From contig NZ_CP107913.1 of assembly GCF_036014115.1 (NCBI RefSeq), positions 7,867,501 through 7,931,500 of the forward strand: DNA of 64,000 bases, written 5' to 3'. Position 1 is the stretch's first letter. Each line of letters begins with the position of its first letter. A model generated the notes under the pieces. It saw nothing but the letters and a program-made list of their open reading frames with translations, was not told the origin of the DNA and ran no database searches. The position numbers and the translations under genes were made by a program. This document shows, in pieces, positions 1 to 8,793 of this stretch. This DNA is from Streptomyces sp. NBC_00448 (GTDB lineage Bacteria; Actinomycetota; Actinomycetes; Streptomycetales; Streptomycetaceae).

Positions 1-577
1 GCTCGGCCTGGCCACCGTGCACGGCCCGATGGCCGCGGCCGCCACCTTCCTCGACGACGCCCCGACCCGCGACGGATTGCGGCGCACCCTGTTCGAGCCG
101 GAGACGGTGCAGGTGCTGGCCCCGGCCGGTGCCCGCACCCTCGTCCCCGGCCGGGCCGAGGGCGTCACCCTCGGCGGCTGCCTGTCCCTGCTCGCCGCCG
201 ACCTCGGCACGCCGTACGCGCGCCCGTCGGCGGCCGGCGGCATCCTCCTGCTGGAGGACGTCGGCGAGGAGCCGTACCGCCTCGACCGCTACCTCACCCA
301 ACTGCTGCGGGCCGGCTGGTTCGACGGGGTCGGTGCGGTCGTGCTCGGTTCCTGGGCGGACTGCGGGCCCTACGACGCGGTGCGCGACCTGTTGGTGGAC
401 CTGCTCGGGCCGCTCGGGGTGCCGGTGGTCGAGGAGTTCGGCTTCGGGCACTGCGCGTCCACGCTGACGATGCCGCTGGGTGTCCCGGCGGTCCTCGACG
501 CGCCTCCGCCCGGCGCGCCCGGCGACCCGGTGGCGGCCCGGCCCGTCCTCACCATGGAGGTGCCCGCGCTGGCGTGA
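1..577 (+). CDS. L,D-carboxypeptidase (S66 family), 5'-truncated by window edge
   Basis: The frame is open from the left edge, so only about 190 C-terminal residues are present. They match the C-terminal half of S66 peptidases (LdcA/MccF type), cytoplasmic enzymes that remove the terminal D-Ala from tetrapeptide muropeptides during peptidoglycan recycling. Visible landmarks are the GGCLSLLAADLGTPY segment, LLLEDVGEEPYRLDR carrying the family's catalytic Glu, and FGFGHC carrying the catalytic His; the nucleophile Ser would lie upstream of the window. A peptide-antibiotic immunity role (MccF-like) cannot be excluded from this half. Just after the stop a 16-bp motif (gggtgcgcgggtgttc) is directly repeated. 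Confidence 0.85.
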   Translation, partial: LGLATVHGPMAAAATFLDDAPTRDGLRRTLFEPETVQVLAPAGARTLVPGRAEGVTLGGCLSLLAADLGTPYARPSAAGGILLLEDVGEEPYRLDRYLTQLLRAGWFDGVGAVVLGSWADCGPYDAVRDLLVDLLGPLGVPVVEEFGFGHCASTLTMPLGVPAVLDAPPPGAPGDPVAARPVLTMEVPALA

Positions 578-709
578 TGCGGGTGCGCGGGTGTTCGGGT
601 GCGCGGGTGTTCCTGCGCCGGGCGGCCGGTCCGCGTGCCGCGTACTGCCCGTCGGTAACGGGCGCGCGGGGTCGGCCGAACGACCGACGTGGCCAAGGGC
701 CGTTCGGGA

Positions 710-997
710 TCAGCGAGCCGGGTCGGTAGGAGGCCCGCCAACGGCGGGGTCGGGCACGAAGACGCTCAACCGGTAGGTGGTCGGCCGGGCCGGCCGACCA
801 CAGAGCGTGTCGATCCGGGCCATGGCGGGGTCGATCGGCTCGTCCCCGGCGAGCAGTTCGGGCAGCCGGGCGCGCCACTCCCGCTCGTCCTGAGTCTCGA
901 AGACCACGTCCCAGCGGCCCGTGCCGGCGGCCGTGTGAGCGGCGGCCCGACGGCTCGCGTCGAGCCGCTGACGTCTCCGCTTCCGCTGACCGGGCAC
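710..997 (-). CDS. small hypothetical protein
   Basis: Not recognised. With the GTG at 997 it would be 95 residues. From about residue 28 on it reads like real protein (TGRWDVVFETQDEREW, later TLCGRPARPTTYRLSVFVP) and third codon positions are almost all G/C. The first 25 residues are Arg-rich and may not be coding, so the true start may be further in. It stands alone between the carboxypeptidase and the histidine kinase, and could be a remnant of a larger gene. Confidence 0.4.
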   Translation of the reverse strand: MPGQRKRRRQRLDASRRAAAHTAAGTGRWDVVFETQDEREWRARLPELLAGDEPIDPAMARIDTLCGRPARPTTYRLSVFVPDPAVGGPPTDPAR

Positions 998-1152
998 CGC
1001 ACCAGGATCACGGGCCGGCCGCGCTCACGGCAAGGCCGTCGCTCTGGGCGCGGACCGCGCGGCAGCGGTCATGGGCGGTAACGGTGACGGGCGGCGGTGG
1101 TCACGGCCGGCGGTGGAGGACCGGGGACGGTCATCGGCCGGGCGGGCTCGGG

Positions 1153-2268
1153 TCATCCCGCTGCCGGGAGCAGGACCTCGAAGCGGCAGCCGCCGGGCAC
1201 GTTGTGCACCGAGGCGCGGCCGTGGTGGGCCTCCACGATGCCGCGCACGATGGCCAGTCCGAGGCCGGCGCCGGCCGGAGGGGTGCGCGCGCCGGTGCCG
1301 CGCCAGCCGGTGTCGAAGACCCGCGGCAGGTCGTCCGCCGGGATGCCGCCGCAGCCGTCGGTGACGGACAGCACCACCGAGTGCGAGGCCGAGTCGTGCC
1401 GGGCCGAGACCGCCACGGTGCCGTCGGCGGGGGTGCGGTGGATCGCGTTGGCCAGGAGGTTCGCCAGCACCCTGGTCATCTCCCGGCCGTCCACCTCGAT
1501 CGGCACCTGCTCCACCCGGTCGCCGACCAGCCGTACGCCGTGCTCGGCGGCGAGCGGGTTGGCGCCGGCGATCGCGTCGCCCACCAGGTCGTACACCGAC
1601 ATGCGGGCGGGCGTCAGCGCGAGCACCCCGGCCTGGATGCGGGAGAGTTCGAAGAGATCGCCGACCATGCCGCTGAGCCGGTCCACCTCGGCGCGGATCT
1701 GCCGGTGGTAACGCGCGGGGTCCTCCGCTATGCCGTCCTCCAGGGCCTCGGTCATCGCCCGCAGCCCGGCCAGCGGGGTGCGCAGGTCGTGCGAGATCCA
1801 CGCGACCAGCTCGCGCCGGGACGCCTCCAGGGCGCGCTCCCGCTCCCGGGAAGCCGCCAGCTTGGCGCTGGTGGCAGCCAACTCCCGCCCCAGATCGGCC
1901 AGTTCGGACGTGGGCGCCTGGGCGGGGGCGGCGAAGGGGCCGCCGTCGCCGAAGGCGCGGGCCGCCTCGGTCAGCGCCCGGCTGCCCGCCACCACCCGTC
2001 GCCCCAGGATCAGGGCGACCGCGAGCGAGACCACCGCCGCTATGGCGCACACCGTGGTCACCACTCCGAGGTCGTGCTCGGACAGGAACATCGCCCACGC
2101 CACCGACAAGGTGCCCGCGAGCATCGCGGCGACGGTCACCGCGGCGACCACGGCGAGTGACAGCGCGACCGAGCGGTTCCGCAGCAGCCGCAGCGCCAGC
2201 GCGCCCAGCAGCCCGGCCGCCGCGGCGCCCATCGCCGCGTAGGCGGCGATCAGCAGGACGTCACGCAT
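1153..2268 (-). CDS. membrane sensor histidine kinase
   Basis: 371 residues. Hydrophobic segments at about 5-27, 33-60 and 66-88 make the N-terminal membrane sensor; a linker resembling HAMP leads to a HisKA domain with the phospho-accepting His at residue 160 in AWISHDLRTP. The ATPase domain shows the N box (LLANAIHRTP), a D/F box region (VTDGCGGIP, PRVFD) and the G box GAGLGLAIVRGIVEAHHG. The start was set at the ATG at 2268 because it overlaps the regulator stop by 8 nt (ATGCGTGA), a translational coupling arrangement. It should phosphorylate the adjacent response regulator; the signal is unknown. Confidence 0.93.
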   Translation of the reverse strand: MRDVLLIAAYAAMGAAAAGLLGALALRLLRNRSVALSLAVVAAVTVAAMLAGTLSVAWAMFLSEHDLGVVTTVCAIAAVVSLAVALILGRRVVAGSRALTEAARAFGDGGPFAAPAQAPTSELADLGRELAATSAKLAASRERERALEASRRELVAWISHDLRTPLAGLRAMTEALEDGIAEDPARYHRQIRAEVDRLSGMVGDLFELSRIQAGVLALTPARMSVYDLVGDAIAGANPLAAEHGVRLVGDRVEQVPIEVDGREMTRVLANLLANAIHRTPADGTVAVSARHDSASHSVVLSVTDGCGGIPADDLPRVFDTGWRGTGARTPPAGAGLGLAIVRGIVEAHHGRASVHNVPGGCRFEVLLPAAG

Positions 2269-3184
2269 CGCGCACCTCACTCGGGGGGCTTGCGGTCCCG
2301 TCCGGCGCCGGCCCCGCGCCCGAGGCCGGCCCCGGGTTCCGCCCCACGTCCGCCCGTGGTCGCCCGCCCGGCCCCGCGCCCCCCTCGACCGCCAGGTGCG
2401 CACCCGCGCCCTCGTCCGTATCCGCGGCCGGGTCCGTGCCGTCGGCGGCGGCACCGACGTCGGCCGGGTCGAAGCGGTAGCCCACCCCCCACACCGTGCT
2501 GATCAGCCGGGGCCGGGCCGGGTCGTCCTCGACCTTCTCGCGCAGCCGCCGGACATGCACGGTGACCGTGGACAGGTCGCCGAACTCCCAGCCCCACACC
2601 CGCCGCATCAGCTCCTCGCGGCCCAGCACGCGGCCGGGGTGCCGCAGGAAGAAGGCGAGCAGGTCGAACTCGCGTATGGTCAGCGCCAGTTCCTCGCCCT
2701 GCCGCAGCGCGCGCCGGGCCGCGGGGTCCAACGCGAGTGACCCGGCCCGCAGCCAGGGGCCGGCCGCGGGCGGGCTGCCCGCCCGCCGCAGCACCGACTC
2801 CACCCGCAGCACCAGCTCGCGGGGGCTGAACGGCTTCGTCACATAGTCGTCCGCGCCGACCTCCAGGCCGAGGATGCGGTCGTCCTCGTCGCCACGCGCG
2901 GTGAGCATCACCACCGGCAGCGGCCCCGGCTCGCGCAGCCGCCGGCACACCTCCAGCCCGTCCATGCCCGGCAGCATCAGATCGAGCACCACCAGATCCG
3001 GCCGGATCGCCGCCGCCCGCGCCACCGCCGACGGACCGTCCGCGACCCGCTCGACCGCGAACCCGGCCCGGTCCAGATAGCTCGCGACGACCTCCGCGAC
3101 GGTCGGGTCGTCGTCCACGACCAGGACCCGCCGCCGCGTGTCACGCGGCGGCGTCGGCGATACGGATACGGGTGCGCTGCTCAT
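2261..3184 (-). CDS. OmpR/PhoB-family response regulator
   Basis: 307 residues. Receiver domain at about 18-130 with acidic pocket D24-D26, phospho-acceptor D68 (VVLDLMLPGMDG), T95 and K117 (TKPFSP). A winged-helix Trans_reg_C domain follows, ending GVGYRFDPAD. After it comes an unusual tail of roughly 75 residues rich in Gly, Ala, Pro and Asp with no recognisable fold. Start chosen at the ATG at 3184 (MSSAPVSV). It is first in an operon with the kinase and is divergent from the glycosyltransferase, with a gap of about 120 bp, so it may control that gene; this is inference. Confidence 0.93.
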   Translation of the reverse strand: MSSAPVSVSPTPPRDTRRRVLVVDDDPTVAEVVASYLDRAGFAVERVADGPSAVARAAAIRPDLVVLDLMLPGMDGLEVCRRLREPGPLPVVMLTARGDEDDRILGLEVGADDYVTKPFSPRELVLRVESVLRRAGSPPAAGPWLRAGSLALDPAARRALRQGEELALTIREFDLLAFFLRHPGRVLGREELMRRVWGWEFGDLSTVTVHVRRLREKVEDDPARPRLISTVWGVGYRFDPADVGAAADGTDPAADTDEGAGAHLAVEGGAGPGGRPRADVGRNPGPASGAGPAPDGTASPPSEVRDA

Positions 3185-3295
3185 GCTCCCGAGTCTGGCA
3201 CCCACCACTGACAGTGACCACGGCCGGGCGCCCGCAGGGCCCCGCCGTCCGCGTTTCGTAAGGACCGCGCATCCGGTATGTCCGTTCGGCGTCCC

Positions 3296-3301
3296 TAGGG
3301 T
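3296..3301 (+). promoter_or_regulatory. probable -10 hexamer of a leaderless glycosyltransferase mRNA
   Basis: TAGGGT lies exactly 7 nt before the GTG at 3309 and no ribosome binding site is seen, which suggests transcription starts at the start codon. No good -35 was found. Confidence 0.45.
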
Positions 3302-3308
3302 GAAGCGG

Positions 3309-4121
3309 GTGACCAAGCCAGCGCCCGCCGCCGACATCGTCCTGCCGTGCCTCGATGAGGCCGCCGCCCTGCCCTGGGTCCTGGGCCGTATCCCGCCCGG
3401 CTGGCGGGCGATCGTGGTCGACAACGGCTCCACCGACGGCTCCGCGCGGATCGCCGGGGAACTGGGGGCCCTCGTCGTACGCGAGCCGGTGCGCGGGTTC
3501 GGCTCCGCCTGCGACGCCGGGCTGCGCGCGGCCACCGCCGGACTCGTCTGCTTCTGCGACTGCGACGGTTCCCTCGACCCGGCGCTGCTGCCGGAACTGG
3601 CCGCGCCGGTGCTGGCCGGGAGCGCGGACCTGGTGCTCGGGCGCCGCCGGCCCACCTCGCCGCGCGCCTGGCCGCCGCACGCCCGCCTGGCCAACCTCCA
3701 GCTCGCCCGGCTGGTCCGGCGCCGCACCGGGCTGCGCCTGCACGACCTCGGGCCGATGCGCGTGGCCCGCCGCTCTGCGCTGCTCGACCTGGAACTCACC
3801 GACCGCCGCAGCGGCTACCCGCTCCAGATGGTCGTACGGGCGGCCGACGCGGGCTGGCGGATCACCGAGACCGACGTGCCGTACACCCCGCGGTCGGGCC
3901 GCTCCAAGGTCACCGGTACCTGGCGCGGCACCTGGCACGCGGTCCGGGACATGTCCGCCGTGCTCCAGGAGCCCGCTGCGCCGGCCCTGACCGTCGCCCC
4001 TGTCGCCCCCGTCGTGCCGGCCACGCGCCCGGCCGCCCCCGGCACGCCACCCGCCGCACCGGCCGCAGCCACCGCGGCCACCGCGGCCTCGGCCGACTCC
4101 CGCACGGGAGACCCGCGATGA
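3309..4121 (+). CDS. glycosyltransferase family 2
   Basis: 270 residues from the GTG at 3309 (GTG at 3300 is an alternative). The GT-A core is clear: DIVLPCLDE at the N-terminus, VVDNGSTDGSARIA at about 36-49 for nucleotide-sugar binding, and a DCDGS metal-binding motif at 84-88. It resembles dolichyl/polyprenyl-phosphate mannose synthase-like GT2 proteins that pass sugars to a lipid carrier, but the acceptor is not evident. From about residue 220 there is an Ala/Pro/Val-rich tail of low complexity. The stop overlaps the next start (ATGA at 4118), so it is coupled to the methyltransferase. Confidence 0.9.
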   Translation: MTKPAPAADIVLPCLDEAAALPWVLGRIPPGWRAIVVDNGSTDGSARIAGELGALVVREPVRGFGSACDAGLRAATAGLVCFCDCDGSLDPALLPELAAPVLAGSADLVLGRRRPTSPRAWPPHARLANLQLARLVRRRTGLRLHDLGPMRVARRSALLDLELTDRRSGYPLQMVVRAADAGWRITETDVPYTPRSGRSKVTGTWRGTWHAVRDMSAVLQEPAAPALTVAPVAPVVPATRPAAPGTPPAAPAAATAATAASADSRTGDPR

Positions 4122-4816
4122 GCCGCACCGCCGCGCCGCCGGCGCCCGCGCCCACATGGGGCGGAGACCCGTACGCCCGGGCGCTGGCGCAGGGACGCGG
4201 TCCGCTGTTCCTGCGGCGGGCGGACGGCTGGCTGCTGCCGTTGGAGGTCGAACGCTGGTGCGCGCCGCCGGACGAGGCCGACCGCACGCTGCTGGCACGC
4301 TGCCGCGGCCCGGTCCTCGACATCGGCTGCGGCCCGGGGCGCCTGGTCGCGGGCGCGGCCCGCCGCGGTATGCCGGTGCTGGGGCTGGACGTGAACCCGG
4401 TGGCCGTCGAACGCACCAGGGGCGCCGGGGGAGCGGTGCTGCGCCGTTCCGTCTTCGACCGGCTGCCGGCGGAGGGCCGTTGGGACACCGCGCTGCTCGC
4501 CGACGGCAACATCGGCATCGGAGGCGACCCGGTGGCCCTCCTCCGCCGGGTGCGCGGGGTGCTCGCCCCGGGAGGCCGCCTGCTCGCCGAGGCCGCGCCG
4601 CACGAGGTCGACGAGCGGCTGACCGTACGCGTCGAGGACGGCCGCGGCCGGCACGGCGTCGACTTCCCGTGGGCCCGGCTCGGCCCCGGCGCCCTGCGCG
4701 CCGCCGCCCGCGCCGCCGGCTGGCAGGTCGCGGAGGAGTGGTCCGCCTCCGGGCGCCGCTTCGCCGCTCTCCTCAACTCGCCACTCCCCGCCGCCAGATC
4801 GGCCGAACCGGCCTGA
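4118..4816 (+). CDS. class I SAM-dependent methyltransferase
   Basis: 232 residues. SAM-binding motif I is VLDIGCGPGRLV at residues 66-77, followed by an acidic residue at the end of strand 2 (GLDVNP) and a motif around LLADGNIGIGG. The C-terminal part (RVRGVLAPGGRLLAEA) is typical of small-molecule methyltransferases. It overlaps the glycosyltransferase by 4 bp (ATGA) and probably acts in the same pathway. The substrate cannot be read from sequence. Confidence 0.9.
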   Translation: MSRTAAPPAPAPTWGGDPYARALAQGRGPLFLRRADGWLLPLEVERWCAPPDEADRTLLARCRGPVLDIGCGPGRLVAGAARRGMPVLGLDVNPVAVERTRGAGGAVLRRSVFDRLPAEGRWDTALLADGNIGIGGDPVALLRRVRGVLAPGGRLLAEAAPHEVDERLTVRVEDGRGRHGVDFPWARLGPGALRAAARAAGWQVAEEWSASGRRFAALLNSPLPAARSAEPA

Positions 4817-5561
4817 AGCCACGGCGCCCCGGCGGCCCCGCGTCCGCCCGGGGCCACCGACGGCCGTCCGGTACGGTTCCGATCCACTCCGGTCCGTTCC
4901 TGGTCCTTCCGGTACGGTCTCGGTCCGCCTGGTACGGCTCCGGTCCGGCATCCCGGTCCGGCCGCGGGTTTCGGGGACGAACCGTGCCCGGCCCGCCACC
5001 GCCTGATGCGTTCCCTCCCGTTCCGGTTCCCGGTCTGCTGCGTATCGTGCCTGCGGCGGTCGCCGTCGTCGGACCGGCGTATCTGCCGTATCTCGTCCGG
5101 TCACGGTCGGGAAGGTCCGGGGGCCCGGTCGACCGTGTCAGGGGGGCGGGCGCGGGTGTCCGCGGTGGCCCGAAGGGGGCCACGGTGGGTGCTTCCGATG
5201 CGGTCGCCGGCGCCGGGCCGCGCGGGCGAGGGACCCGGTGGTGTGCCGGCGGGACATCGTGACGCACCGCTGCTGAGCTGTGCCTTGTCCGCGGCCGAGG
5301 CGCGTGGCGCGGTCGCGGCCGGGCGCCCGCGCCGACCTCCCGCATCCGCCGGCGCGCCCGCCGCCGCGCCGGGGCGCGCGCCGGACCGCGGCCCGTCGGC
5401 CCGGCGCCGTGACGCGTGCGGTGGCGGCGCACGCAGCACAGCTCGGGAACGGTGTCGGTAGCACCGTTGACACCTCTGCGCGGGGCGTGACCTACTGACG
5501 GAACCGAACTCGAAGTCGTCATGCGGGGTGCGGGCTCGGGGGTCCGCGGCAGGGGGTTGCG
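4817..5561. other. 745-bp stretch without a convincing gene
   Basis: Apart from the degenerate repeats at 4868-4948, I see only open frames made of Arg, Pro, Ala and Gly with no domain or plausible start. The last 15 bp hold an AGGGGG ribosome binding site for the peptidase at 5562. In related genomes I recall an oxidoreductase following this glycosyltransferase-methyltransferase pair; nothing of the kind remains here. Confidence 0.5.
4868..4948. repeat. four degenerate 20-21 bp tandem units
   Basis: Imperfect units beginning CCGGTACGG or similar start at 4868, 4889, 4909 and 4929, about 50 bp after the methyltransferase stop. They give the stretch a cyclic CGGTNCGG pattern and no coding sense. 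Confidence 0.6.
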
Positions 5562-6800
5562 GTGACGGGAGAGCAATATCCGACGACAGCCGACGTCACT
5601 CATGGTGCTCGTCGACTCACTTTGAGATACCGCGGGCTGTGCCGGCTGGGGGAGGTCGGCAGATCGCGAGCCGGCCGTCCGCTGCTGATGCTGACGGTGG
5701 GTCAAGGGCCGCGCAACGTCCTGGTGGTGGCCGGACCACACGCCAACGAGGCCGCGGTGGGCGGCGCCACCGTCCTGCGGCTGGCCGAGCGGATCGCCGA
5801 GACGTGCAGGTCCGGCGCGGGCGACGGCAGCACCTGGCACTTCCTGCTGTGCATCGACCCCGACGGCGCGGCGCTCAACGAGCCCTGGTTGCCCGGGCCT
5901 TACACGCTGCGCCGGCACTACGAGCACTTCTTCCGGCCGTGCGCCGCCGAGCAGCCCGAGTGGCTGCCGCACGACGGCACCGTCCGCTCCGCGGCGCTGC
6001 CCGAGACCCGCACCCTGGTCGGACTCCTCGACCGGCTGCGACCGGTGCTGCAGTGCTCGCTGCACGGCATCGACGTCGGCGGCAGCTTCGTGCAGCTCAC
6101 CCGGGATGTGCCCGGCGTGGCCGAGCGGATCGGCAAGTCCGCGGCCGAACTCGACATCCCGCTGGAGAGCGGCTCCTCCGACGCCTTCCAGTGGCCGAGC
6201 CCCGGCCCCGGGGTCTACGTCATGCCGCCCGCGTCCGACCCCGCCGCCGGCGACGGCGCCCACTCCACCTGGGCGCACGCCGAGCGGTACGACGGGGTGA
6301 CCGCCATCGTCGAGGTGCCGATGTGGGCCTGCGACCGCGCCGCCGACACCACCCCGCATCCTGACGCCGACCGCGCCCTGCGCACCGCCGGGGCCGCGCT
6401 GCGCCGCGATCTGCCCACCGTGGCGAGGATGCTGGCGCGTATCGACCCCCGAACGATCGGCGCCGACGGCCCGATGCTCCGCACCGTACGCGAACTCGTC
6501 GGCATAGGGCCCCAGTTGAGCGCGGAATGGGACCCGGCGGTCCGTCCCGCGGGCGCGGGCCCGCTGCCGGAGATGACCACCGCGCGCGTCACCAGCATTC
6601 AGGTCTACGCACAGCGCATCCCGCTGCGCGCCGCCGCGATGCTGCGCCGGATCGCCGCGCTGCCCGCCGTGACCCGTCTGGTCGACTCCTGGTGCGAGGC
6701 GTACGAGGCCGCCTACCGGCCGCGCTGGGTGCCGGTCGACGACCAGGTGGAGCAGCAGGCCCGCAGCGTGATGGCGGTGTACGAGGAACTGCGTTCGTGA
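5562..6800 (+). CDS. M14-family zinc carboxypeptidase-like protein
   Basis: 412 residues from a GTG preceded by AGGGGG. The zinc ligands of the M14 carboxypeptidase/succinylglutamate desuccinylase fold are visible: H60 and E63 in GPHANEAA, and H168 in QCSLHGIDVGG. A glutamate in AIVEVPMW at about 251 could be the general acid/base. No signal peptide is present, so it should act in the cytoplasm. The C-terminal 120 residues look helical and lack a known domain. Peptide or amide hydrolysis is expected from the family; the substrate is unknown. Confidence 0.78.
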   Translation: MTGEQYPTTADVTHGARRLTLRYRGLCRLGEVGRSRAGRPLLMLTVGQGPRNVLVVAGPHANEAAVGGATVLRLAERIAETCRSGAGDGSTWHFLLCIDPDGAALNEPWLPGPYTLRRHYEHFFRPCAAEQPEWLPHDGTVRSAALPETRTLVGLLDRLRPVLQCSLHGIDVGGSFVQLTRDVPGVAERIGKSAAELDIPLESGSSDAFQWPSPGPGVYVMPPASDPAAGDGAHSTWAHAERYDGVTAIVEVPMWACDRAADTTPHPDADRALRTAGAALRRDLPTVARMLARIDPRTIGADGPMLRTVRELVGIGPQLSAEWDPAVRPAGAGPLPEMTTARVTSIQVYAQRIPLRAAAMLRRIAALPAVTRLVDSWCEAYEAAYRPRWVPVDDQVEQQARSVMAVYEELRS

Positions 6801-6925
6801 CGTCGAGCGGGGGCCTGACGGCGGGGCCGCGATCACCCGTTCGGCTCGCCCCGCGGCCCCCGCGGCCGTCACTGCGGCGACCATGGGGACAGGGGGCGAC
6901 CGCGGAGCGGAAGCAGGTGGGCGCG

Positions 6926-7189
6926 ATGAGTACCGACAAGGCCGCCAAGCCCGGCGGCGGCCGCGTGCGGGAGATGCTGACGCCGCGCCGGATCGCCGCT
7001 CTGGCGCTGTGCGCGCTGGCTCTCGTGTTCATCTTCGAGAACACCCAGCGGGTGAAGATCCGGCTGATCGTGCCCGAGGTGAAGATGCCGCTGTGGCTGG
7101 CGCTGCTGATCACGTTCGTGGTGGGCGGCGTGTGCACGCTGCTGTGGCGGTGGAGCGGCCGGCGGCGCGCGCGGCGCGCCACGAGGTGA
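6926..7189 (+). CDS. LapA/DUF1049-like small membrane protein
   Basis: 87 residues. Two hydrophobic segments (about 20-38, LALVFIFENTQRVKI motif at the end of the first, and 52-70) flank a short loop, with a basic tail RRRARRATR. The phrase FIFENTQ..K.RLIVPEV is characteristic of LapA-domain proteins, inner-membrane proteins linked to envelope assembly in proteobacteria; in actinobacteria the function is unknown. Start chosen at the ATG at 6926 behind AGGTGG. Confidence 0.8.
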   Translation: MSTDKAAKPGGGRVREMLTPRRIAALALCALALVFIFENTQRVKIRLIVPEVKMPLWLALLITFVVGGVCTLLWRWSGRRRARRATR

Positions 7190-7312
7190 GCGGGTGCCGC
7201 GCGGCATGAGGCGAGCGCGCAGCACGAGGCGAGCGGACCGCGCGCCGGAAGATGCCCCGGCAACGGCAACGGCGACGGCAACGGCACATGGCCCCAGCGA
7301 CGGCCCCGGGCG

Positions 7313-7792
7313 TCAGGCGGTGAGCGGCTTGCCCAGGTGCACGCTCAGCGCCACGTACCGGTAGAAGCCGAACTTGGCCACCGGCAGGTACCCGCACGAC
7401 TCGTACAGCGCGATCGCCTCGGGCTGCTTCTGCCCGGTCTCCAGCACCATCCGGCTGCGGCCGGCCGCCGCGGCCGTGGCCTCCAGCTCGGCCAGTATCG
7501 CCCGGGCGTAGCCGCGGCCGCGGGCCTCCCGCACCACGAACATCCGCTTGATCTCCGCGTCGCCGTCCTCGAAGCCCTCCGGCGAGGCGTCCTGCGCCCG
7601 CCAGCCGCCGCTGGCCACCGGCTTCCCGTCGGCGTCGTACCCCAGCAGGTAGAGGCCCTGCGGCGGGTCGAAGTGGTCCGCGGCCATGTGGGTCAGGTCC
7701 CCATCGCCGTACCGCTCCGCGTACTCCAACTGCACCAGGTCGTTCAGCCGTATCGCGTCCGGGTGGTCGAAGCGCGTCTTCCTGATCTCCAT
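7313..7792 (-). CDS. GNAT-family N-acetyltransferase
   Basis: 159 residues. The acetyl-CoA binding signature is MFVVREARGRGYARAILAEL, followed by VLETGQKQPEAIALYESCGY, the typical GNAT beta5-alpha4 region. The acceptor is not predictable. The ATG at 7792 lies 6 nt after a TACGAT hexamer (7804-7799 on the minus strand) without a ribosome binding site, so a leaderless mRNA is likely. Confidence 0.9.
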   Translation of the reverse strand: MEIRKTRFDHPDAIRLNDLVQLEYAERYGDGDLTHMAADHFDPPQGLYLLGYDADGKPVASGGWRAQDASPEGFEDGDAEIKRMFVVREARGRGYARAILAELEATAAAAGRSRMVLETGQKQPEAIALYESCGYLPVAKFGFYRYVALSVHLGKPLTA

Positions 7793-7911
7793 CCGGTCAT
7801 CGTAAGCGGACCCACCGACAGCCCCGAAAAGGTCCCCTGCTGGATACCGGCACCCGGCGGCGGGGCGGAAAGCCGTGGCAGGCGGGAGCGCGGCGGTGGG
7901 ATGCTGAGGGG

Positions 7912-8700
7912 GTGAGGCGAAACACCGAGGGCCTGCCGCGGATCAGCGTGCGCATCGCCCCTGAACTGCACGTGTTCGTGGCGGCCGAGCGACGCGGGGC
8001 GGTCGCCGACGTGGCGACGGACGGGGCGTCCTCGCTCGGGCACGTGGTGGAGTCCCTCGGCATCCCGCTCACCGAGGTGGGCCGGTTGCGGGTGGACGGC
8101 CGGGAGGTGTCCGTCGGGCACGTGCCCGTGGCGGGCGAGGAGGTCGCCGTCGAGGCGGTGCGGCGGCCGCAGCAGATCCCCGACCCGCCGCCGAGGTTCC
8201 TCCTCGATGTCCATCTGGGCACGCTGGCACGGCGGTTGCGGCTGCTCGGCGTCGACACCGCGTACGAGAACGAGGACATCGGCGACCCCGCGCTCGCCCG
8301 CCGGTCCGCGCAGGAGCGGCGCGTGATGCTCTCCCGGGACCGGGGACTGCTGCGCCGCCGGGAGATCTTCGCCGGCGGGTACGTCTACAGTGACCGCCCG
8401 GAGGAGCAACTCCGCGACGTGCTCGGCCGGTTCGCGCCGCCCCTGGCGCCCTGGACCCGGTGCGTGGCCTGCAACGGCACCCTCGCCGCCGCGGACAAGG
8501 ACACCGTCCGCGACCGGCTGCGCGACGGCACCCAGAAGTCCTACGACGTCTTCGCCCGCTGCACCGCCTGCGAACGCGTCTACTGGAAAGGGGCGCACCA
8601 CGCCCACCTGGAGGCGGTCGTGGAGTGGGCGATGCGGGAGTACGGCCCGGCGCCGACCGTCCCCGGCGAGGCATCGGGCGTCCCGGGACCGGCGGCCTGA
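7912..8700 (+). CDS. Mut7-C RNase-domain protein with N-terminal ubiquitin-like domain
   Basis: 262 residues. Residues 1-85 resemble the ubiquitin-like fold that precedes Mut7-C domains (RVDGREVSVGHVPVAGEEV). Residues about 92-245 match the Mut7-C PIN-like nuclease domain: RFLLDVHLGTLARRLRLLG, then DTAYEN, MLSRDRGLLRR, and a zinc-ribbon-like pair CVACNG and CTACERVYWKG. The family is predicted to have RNase activity. The GTG start at 7912 follows GAGGGG closely. It stands alone, convergent with the next gene. Confidence 0.88.
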   Translation: MRRNTEGLPRISVRIAPELHVFVAAERRGAVADVATDGASSLGHVVESLGIPLTEVGRLRVDGREVSVGHVPVAGEEVAVEAVRRPQQIPDPPPRFLLDVHLGTLARRLRLLGVDTAYENEDIGDPALARRSAQERRVMLSRDRGLLRRREIFAGGYVYSDRPEEQLRDVLGRFAPPLAPWTRCVACNGTLAAADKDTVRDRLRDGTQKSYDVFARCTACERVYWKGAHHAHLEAVVEWAMREYGPAPTVPGEASGVPGPAA

Positions 8701-8793
8701 GCGCGGCGCGACGGGTCCACGAACCCGCGCGGGAACAGCCGCGGTCAACGGACCACCGACGATGGCGTGCGCGCCCGACGGGCCTGCGGCCGG

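Noticed and set aside
5006..5498. Several 70-150 residue frames on both strands
   Set aside because: Arg/Pro/Ala-rich, no start with a ribosome binding site, and mutually overlapping; the region is treated as non-coding.
4773..6884. A 703-residue minus-strand open frame
   Set aside because: Antisense to the M14 peptidase-like gene and the empty gap; no domain, and codon third positions do not show the coding bias.
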